Below are positions 54,789 through 64,000 of a DNA stretch of 64,000 nt, piece by piece. The position numbers and the translations under genes were made by a program. The stretch lies in the NCBI RefSeq assembly GCF_049943125.1, contig NZ_CP188040.1:3162001-3226000 (forward strand), given 5' to 3'. The stretch is from JAEXZL01 sp049943125 (GTDB taxonomy: Bacteria > Bacillota > Clostridia > Clostridiales > Clostridiaceae). The notes beneath the pieces were generated by a model. That model was not told where the DNA came from. It saw only the letters and a list, made by a program, of their open reading frames with translations, and did not search any database. Position 1 is the first letter of the stretch, and each line of letters starts with the position of its first letter.

Positions 54789-55697
54789 ATGTGGTTCATA
54801 TTTGCTTTATTAACAACGCTTTCCTGGGGCTGTGCTGATTTGTTCTACAAAAAAGGTAATACAGAAGGAGATAAGTACAGCCACCTGAAGACCGTGATAA
54901 TGGTAGGTCTGGTTATGGGTATTCATGGCTTTTTCTATATGACGGTAAATAATATTGATTTTTCTCCCAAATATCTAATAACATATTTACCAGTTTCTGC
55001 TATGTATATACTTTCAATGGCTATAGGCTATGCTGGACTTAGATATATAGAATTATCAATATCCTCGCCAATACAAAATTCTTCAGGTGCCGTGACTTCA
55101 ATACTTATATTTATATTTTTTACACATACTATCTCTGTGTTAGAGGGATTAGGAATAGTGATTATAACAGTAGGGATAACTATCCTTGCAATCCTCGAAA
55201 AAAATAAGGCTAAAGAAGAAGAAATATTGAGCTTAGAAGAGGATAAAAGATACAGAAAGAGCTTTTTAGCAATTATTTTCCCTATACTTTATTGTATTAT
55301 TGACGGTTTAGGTACCTTTGCCGATGCAATATATTTGGACGAGCTGTCCCTAATTAGTGAGGAACATGCCCTTTTGGCATATGAATTTACTTTTCTTATA
55401 TGCGGTATAATCGCGTTTATTTATTTAAAATATAAAAAAGAAAGTTTTAATATACTTAGAGAAAAAGACATGGGGATTGCAGCGATTTTCGAAACCATAG
55501 GTCAATTCTTCTATGTGTTTTCTATTTCAGATAAGGCTATCATAGCAGCTCCTTTAATTGCATCCTATAGCATAGTTTCAGTAATCCTATCAAGAATAGT
55601 TTTAAAAGAAAAACTAACAAGACAGCAGTATGCTACAGTGATGTTAGTAATGATAGGTATTGCTTTACTTGGATTAGCAGAAGGGTTAGCTGGTTAA
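54789..55697 (+). CDS. EamA/DMT-family transporter
   Basis: 302 residues with ten hydrophobic segments in two repeats, separated by a charged loop (about 137-157). WFIFALLTTLSWGCADLFYKKG at the N-terminus (partly quoted) and ISSPIQNSSGAVTSILIF and IAAPLIASYSIVSVILSRIVLKEKLT in the repeats are DMT superfamily features. I prefer ATG 54789, 6 bases after AGAGGTG, over GTG 54780 inside that ribosome site. Substrate unknown. Confidence 0.82.
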   Translation: MWFIFALLTTLSWGCADLFYKKGNTEGDKYSHLKTVIMVGLVMGIHGFFYMTVNNIDFSPKYLITYLPVSAMYILSMAIGYAGLRYIELSISSPIQNSSGAVTSILIFIFFTHTISVLEGLGIVIITVGITILAILEKNKAKEEEILSLEEDKRYRKSFLAIIFPILYCIIDGLGTFADAIYLDELSLISEEHALLAYEFTFLICGIIAFIYLKYKKESFNILREKDMGIAAIFETIGQFFYVFSISDKAIIAAPLIASYSIVSVILSRIVLKEKLTRQQYATVMLVMIGIALLGLAEGLAG

Positions 55698-55702
55698 TAA
55701 AA

Positions 55703-55745
55703 AAAGATTCATTCTATAGATTTATAGAATGAGTCTTTCTTTTTA
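55703..55745 (+). terminator. Terminator after the EamA gene
   Basis: AAAGATTCATTCTATA pairs with TATAGAATGAGTCTTT (one G-T or mismatch), followed by CTTTTTATA. Confidence 0.88.
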
Positions 55746-56097
55746 TATTGGATCATTTTTTTGGTTTACACCTATATTATGAGTACTTATCTAAGTTAAA
55801 ATGAGGTCTAAAGCTTATATTACTTATAAATGAAACAAAAACATAGCCTGGTGTATCTATATGAGAAATAGTGAGGAAAAAGTAATAAATGAAAGATTTA
55901 TACAGAAAAGATGGTAAATATGCACCTTTGTTTGAAATAACAATATTAAATTAGAGGTATTATATACAAGTCGCTTACGACAAACGGAAAACACTTGAGC
56001 TAAGAAGTAAGAGTTTAAAGATTTAGGCTCGCTTTGCTCGCTTAGTTAAGATTAAAACTTGAATTTCTTGAGAAAGAAAAAGTTTTGAAAAATAGTG
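55746..56097. other. Gap before the rRNA promoter, no gene seen
   Basis: About 350 AT-rich bases. A GC-richer purine/pyrimidine stretch at 55969-56040 (CGCTTACGAC, GGCTCGCTTTGCTCGCTTAG) resembles sequence in the 16S-23S spacer and may be part of a repeated rrn-associated element. No coding frame with a ribosome site is visible. Confidence 0.4.
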
Positions 56098-56126
56098 TTG
56101 ACAAGGATAAAGCGGCGTGGTAAGAT
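56098..56126 (+). promoter_or_regulatory. rRNA operon promoter
   Basis: TTGACA (56098-56103), 17-base spacer, TAAGAT (56121-56126). The start would fall near 56133, about 110 bases before 16S. The GC-rich segment GCGGCG in the spacer is unusual for this AT-rich DNA. Confidence 0.8.
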
Positions 56127-56155
56127 AAACAAGCTGTCTGATGAGGACAGAGAAT

Positions 56156-56177
56156 GGTCTTTGAAAATTGAACAGAG
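56156..56177 (+). other. Left arm of the 16S processing stalk, with boxA-like sequence
   Basis: GGTCTTTGAAAATTGAACAG and two further bases are complementary to 57832-57853 at 20 of 22 positions counting one G-T pair. The two segments flank 16S rRNA and would form the RNase III stalk. TCTTTGAAAA is also boxA-like (NusB site). Confidence 0.75.
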
Positions 56178-56242
56178 AACTAAGTTTAGAACAAATACAA
56201 ACCAGCAATTTTTTTAAGTAATTTTGAGAAGTATCAAACTTT

Positions 56243-61166
<4,924 letters not shown>

Positions 61167-61303
61167 AAAATAAATGACGACTTTACAAAACATCATTCTG
61201 TATGCAGTTTTGAAAGAACAACAGTTTTTTCTAAGGATTGTAAATCTCTAGCGAGATTTGCATAAGCGACCACGCTAAATCGAAGATTTAGAATGTCTGC
61301 TTA

Positions 61304-61421
61304 TCCGGTGGCAATGCCATGAAGGTAACACCCGTTCCCATTCCGAACACGACGGTTAAGCTTCATAGGGCCGATGGTACTGCAGGGGAAGCTCTGTGGG
61401 AGAGTAGGAAGTTGCCGGGTA
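61304..61421 (+). rRNA. rrf: 5S ribosomal RNA
   Basis: About 117 bases: CCGGTGGCAATGCC...ACACCCGTTCCCATTCCGAACACG...GAGAGTAGGAAGTTGCCGGG. The ends pair as expected. It lies 137 bases after 23S; no tRNA sits in between or after it. Confidence 0.96.
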
Positions 61422-61426
61422 TTATA

Positions 61427-61458
61427 AAACTCTGATACTTATGTATCAGAGTTTTTTT
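61427..61458 (+). terminator. Terminator of the rRNA operon
   Basis: AACTCTGATAC pairs perfectly with GTATCAGAGTT around TTAT, followed by TTTTT. Confidence 0.92.
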
Positions 61459-61567
61459 GCTATGTTTAAAAATATGAATTTTAATGAAAAAATATTTGTA
61501 ACAGTAGTGTTATTTGTAGTATTATAAAAATGTTAACAGATTATCATATAACTTATAGTACAGCTTT

Positions 61568-62353
61568 ATGATGAAGGGAATGATTTCTTTGGTTCAAAGT
61601 CTAGTACGAGCACTAGATATATTATTAGTTTTAAAGGGCGCGCAAAAAAAATATTCTATTGCAGAGTTATCGAATGAGTTAGATTTGCCACCTAGTACCG
61701 TACATCGTATTTTAAAAACACTTTGTGAAAAGAATTTTGTGTCAAAAGATGAAAATTCACACACATATAAATTGGGACCAGCTTTAATTTCTTTGGGTAT
61801 GGCTGCATCTAGTAGCTTACATATAAGAGATGCTGTCACTCCAATTTTAAAGGATCTTTCCTTAGAAACCTCTGAGGATGCTTTTTACATGATAGCAGTA
61901 GGCTATAACGGAATTGTGATAGACAAGGTCGATAGTAGCAATAATCTTAAAATAGTAGAGAAATATGGTTATGAGTTTAATCTTCACTGTGGAGCTATGA
62001 GGAAAACCTTACTAGCATATCAGACTGATGAATTTATAGAAGACTATATAAAAATTATGGAGGAAGATACAACCTGCTATCCTAAATTTGAAGCAAGTAA
62101 GTTAAGAGCGGATATAACTAGAATAAGGAAGGAAGGGGTTGCAGTTTCACATGGTGAATATATAGATGGGGCAGTAGGAATTGGTGCGCCAGTCTTTGAT
62201 GCAAAAGGAAAGCTTAAAGGTTCTATAGGTATCATAGCGCCAGAATCTCGTATCTTAGAAGGGGACAAAATTGATAAAGTTAAGCTTTCTGTTAAGAAAT
62301 ATGCAGAGAAGCTATCCTATAATATGGGGTATGCAGATAACAATGGATATTAA
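61568..62353 (+). CDS. IclR-family transcriptional regulator
   Basis: 261 residues. The N-terminal winged helix shows VQSLVRALDILLVLKG, YSIAELSNELDLPPSTVHRILKTL; the effector domain shows GYNGIVIDKVDS, LHCGAMRKTLLAYQ, EGVAVSHGEYIDGAVGIGAPVF and GSIGIIAPESR. Start uncertain: ATG 61568 or 61571 lack a ribosome site, while TTG 61589 lies about 9 bases after GAAGGGA and would give the usual MVQSLVRAL start. Probable regulator of the decarboxylase gene downstream through the two palindromes at 62676 and 62942. Confidence 0.9.
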   Translation: MMKGMISLVQSLVRALDILLVLKGAQKKYSIAELSNELDLPPSTVHRILKTLCEKNFVSKDENSHTYKLGPALISLGMAASSSLHIRDAVTPILKDLSLETSEDAFYMIAVGYNGIVIDKVDSSNNLKIVEKYGYEFNLHCGAMRKTLLAYQTDEFIEDYIKIMEEDTTCYPKFEASKLRADITRIRKEGVAVSHGEYIDGAVGIGAPVFDAKGKLKGSIGIIAPESRILEGDKIDKVKLSVKKYAEKLSYNMGYADNNGY

Positions 62354-62387
62354 TAATAACTAATTTCCCAATGATTATAGCTATAAG

Positions 62388-62470
62388 CCATAGTAAAACT
62401 AGCTTTCTTGATAGGAATTTTCTAATCATCAAGCTTTGGATCTAGTAATATTACTATGGTTTTTTATTTA
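62388..62470 (+). terminator. Long terminator hairpin after the iclR-type gene
   Basis: CCATAGTAA (62388-62396) pairs with TTACTATGG (62451-62459), with inner pairing ACTAG/CTAGT and AGCTT/AAGCT, followed by TTTTTTATTT. Confidence 0.8.
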
Positions 62471-62675
62471 TTTTTATTAAACTATTGTTTTAGTTCCATA
62501 ATAGTTAAAAATTAATTCACAAAATCAAATATCAAGTATAGACATTTTAAATTCTTGTTGATATAATATATTTAGAAAATATTCTTACAAATTATTCAAT
62601 TATGTGTAGATGTGTCCATTGGTTTTTGGAAGTGATAACATAAGCAAACAGTTTATATTTTTTTTGCTAAATTAA

Positions 62676-62689
62676 TGGAATGCATTCCA
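62676..62689. promoter_or_regulatory. IclR-type operator, copy 1
   Basis: TGGAATGCATTCCA, a perfect 14-base palindrome. It matches the GGAA/TTCC dyads bound by several IclR-family proteins (from memory). Flanks are also shared with copy 2 (ATTA before, GAAATA after). The 711-base gap 62354-63064 contains no gene that I can see. Confidence 0.65.
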
Positions 62690-62941
62690 CAATATGAAAT
62701 ATATAGTTAACTTTAGTCTTTAACAGGATGAGAAAGTTATAAAAATACTTTTACTAATTATTTTATATTGTAATATAGTTTGAAAATATCATATAAATAA
62801 TAATTTAAGCTCTAGACTTAATAATTTCGCCTTGTTATAATACAATTATACAAGATACGACATTATATTGGCTTGTTTCTGTGAAATAAAGCTTTATTAA
62901 GAGAAGCTTAAATGTTTATATTATATTTTTTAATAATTACG

Positions 62942-62955
62942 TGGAACGCATTCCG
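62942..62955. promoter_or_regulatory. IclR-type operator, copy 2
   Basis: TGGAACGCATTCCG, an imperfect copy of the palindrome, 266 bases downstream of copy 1 and about 110 bases before the decarboxylase start. It lies close to where the promoter should be, though a clear -35/-10 pair is not visible. Confidence 0.6.
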
Positions 62956-63064
62956 TATAGTGAAATAATTTCTGCAAAATAACTTCTTTAGCCATAATTG
63001 ATACAGTTGTAAGAATAGCATACTTAAACAGAGATTAAAAAATATAAATTAAGGAGGCTATAAC

Positions 63065-64000
63065 ATGGATGTATTAATTGACGGTATAACCTCATTGACT
63101 CTTGGACAGATAGTGATGTGGGTTATAGGAGGAGTATTAATTTATCTCGCTATCAAAAAGGAATATGAGCCATCATTATTACTACCAATGGGTTTTGGTG
63201 CAATTTTGGTTAACTTTCCTGACACTGGAGTCCTTACTCAAATAGTAGGAAATACTGAAGTAGAAGGTATACTAGAATTTTTGTTCCAGGGAGGAATATC
63301 CACTGAGCTATTTCCACTTCTTATTTTTATAGGGATTGGTGCCATGATAGACTTTGGTCCACTTCTTCAAAATCCCTTTATGCTCTTATTCGGTGCTGCT
63401 GCACAGTTTGGCATTTTCTTTACAATAATAGTTGCTGCTGTATTTGGAGGCTTTTCAATCCGTGAGGCTGCTTCCATAGGAATAATCGGAGCAGCTGATG
63501 GGCCTACTGCAATCTTTGTTGCAGGCCAGCTAGCATCTCAACTTCTTGGACCTATTACCGTAGCTGCTTATTCTTATATGGCATTAGTTCCAATAATCCA
63601 GCCTTTTGCTATTAAGCTAGTCACCACTAAAAAAGAAAGACGTATAAGAATGAAATATAAGGCAGAAGGTGTATCGAAGCTTACTAGGATAACCTTCCCA
63701 ATAGTTATTACCCTAGTTGCAGGACTTATATCACCAATGTCCCTGCCATTAGTAGGATTTTTAATGTTTGGTAATCTGTTAAGAGAATGCGGTGTTTTAG
63801 ATAGATTATCTCAAACAGCACAAAATGAGCTGGTGAATATAATTACAATATTGTTAGGCATCACTATTGCTACAAAGATGACTGCAGATCAATTCTTACA
63901 GTGGAAGACACTATTAATAATTGGCTTTGGGCTTGTTGCATTTATCTTTGATACCATCGGTGGGGTGCTATTTGCTAAACTAATAAATGTATTCTTAAAG
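63065..64000 (+). CDS. Na+-translocating decarboxylase beta subunit (OadB/GcdB/MmdB family), partial
   Basis: 312 codons present; runs off the right edge (full members are about 370-430). Membrane protein that couples decarboxylation of a biotin-bound carboxyl group to Na+ export. Visible: LFPLLIFIGIGAMIDFGPLL, the conserved GIIGAADGPTAIFVA with the essential Asp, and PIVITLVAGLISPMSLPLVGFLMFGNLLRE (partly quoted). ATG 63065 follows AAGGAGG. Alpha, gamma and biotin subunits would be expected further right. Substrate (oxaloacetate, methylmalonyl-CoA or glutaconyl-CoA) cannot be told from beta. Regulation by the IclR gene is likely. Confidence 0.92.
   Translation, partial: MDVLIDGITSLTLGQIVMWVIGGVLIYLAIKKEYEPSLLLPMGFGAILVNFPDTGVLTQIVGNTEVEGILEFLFQGGISTELFPLLIFIGIGAMIDFGPLLQNPFMLLFGAAAQFGIFFTIIVAAVFGGFSIREAASIGIIGAADGPTAIFVAGQLASQLLGPITVAAYSYMALVPIIQPFAIKLVTTKKERRIRMKYKAEGVSKLTRITFPIVITLVAGLISPMSLPLVGFLMFGNLLRECGVLDRLSQTAQNELVNIITILLGITIATKMTADQFLQWKTLLIIGFGLVAFIFDTIGGVLFAKLINVFLK

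Overview
The window comes from a low-GC, anaerobic, spore-forming Firmicute of the Clostridium type. Supporting evidence: strongly AT-rich intergenic DNA, GGAGG ribosome sites, clostridial-type 16S rRNA, spore-coat cotJ genes, a [NiFe]-hydrogenase with Hyp maturation genes, old-yellow-enzyme and flavocytochrome-type reductases, and a Na+-translocating decarboxylase beta subunit at the right edge. The genus cannot be fixed from here. Most of the window reads as ordinary chromosome. I see no insertion sequence, prophage, integrase, tRNA or CRISPR array.

Layout: 1-2770 holds the tail of an M20 peptidase and a metNIQ methionine importer. 2853-10742 is a nine-gene [NiFe]-hydrogenase operon: a cytochrome b5-like protein, small and large subunits, maturation protease, a 49-residue unknown, hypF, hypC, hypD and hypE. 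11045-18213 has an MFS exporter, then helD and rph, a probable rifamycin-resistance pair, then a methyltransferase. 18548-22351 carries an SDR, a divergent IclR regulator and an old-yellow-enzyme reductase. 22487-34961 is mixed accessory content: an AraC/GyrI pseudogene, PadR with its membrane partner, a GNAT, a 2H phosphoesterase, a lipid-anchored flavin reductase beside an AraC-type regulator with a degenerate receiver domain, two tandem paralogues of unknown function, a MATE pump behind a structured leader, and an M20 amidohydrolase. 35199-37716 holds a macro-domain/HTH protein, a VWA protein and a flavoreductase behind a Fur box.

38657-43570 is the most unusual operon. It has all three lower mevalonate-pathway enzymes (mevalonate kinase, diphosphomevalonate decarboxylase, phosphomevalonate kinase), with a two-helix membrane protein and a TctA-like permease between them, and no HMG-CoA synthase or reductase in the window. 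This suggests uptake and use of external mevalonate. 43654-46346 holds an amidohydrolase and, on the minus strand, a cotJ operon in which CotJA and CotJB are fused, followed by a 44-residue almost pure polyasparagine gene. 46684-55697 has a membrane-anchored parvulin, a YgiQ radical-SAM protein, an iron alcohol dehydrogenase, a glucose-type PTS permease under RAT/terminator control and an EamA transporter. 56098-61458 is a complete 16S-23S-5S rRNA operon without spacer tRNAs, with both processing stalks visible. 61568-64000 is an IclR regulator, two copies of a GGAAnnnnTTCC palindrome (its probable operators) and the start of a decarboxylase beta subunit.

All calls come from reading sequence and recalled family knowledge; no database search was run.
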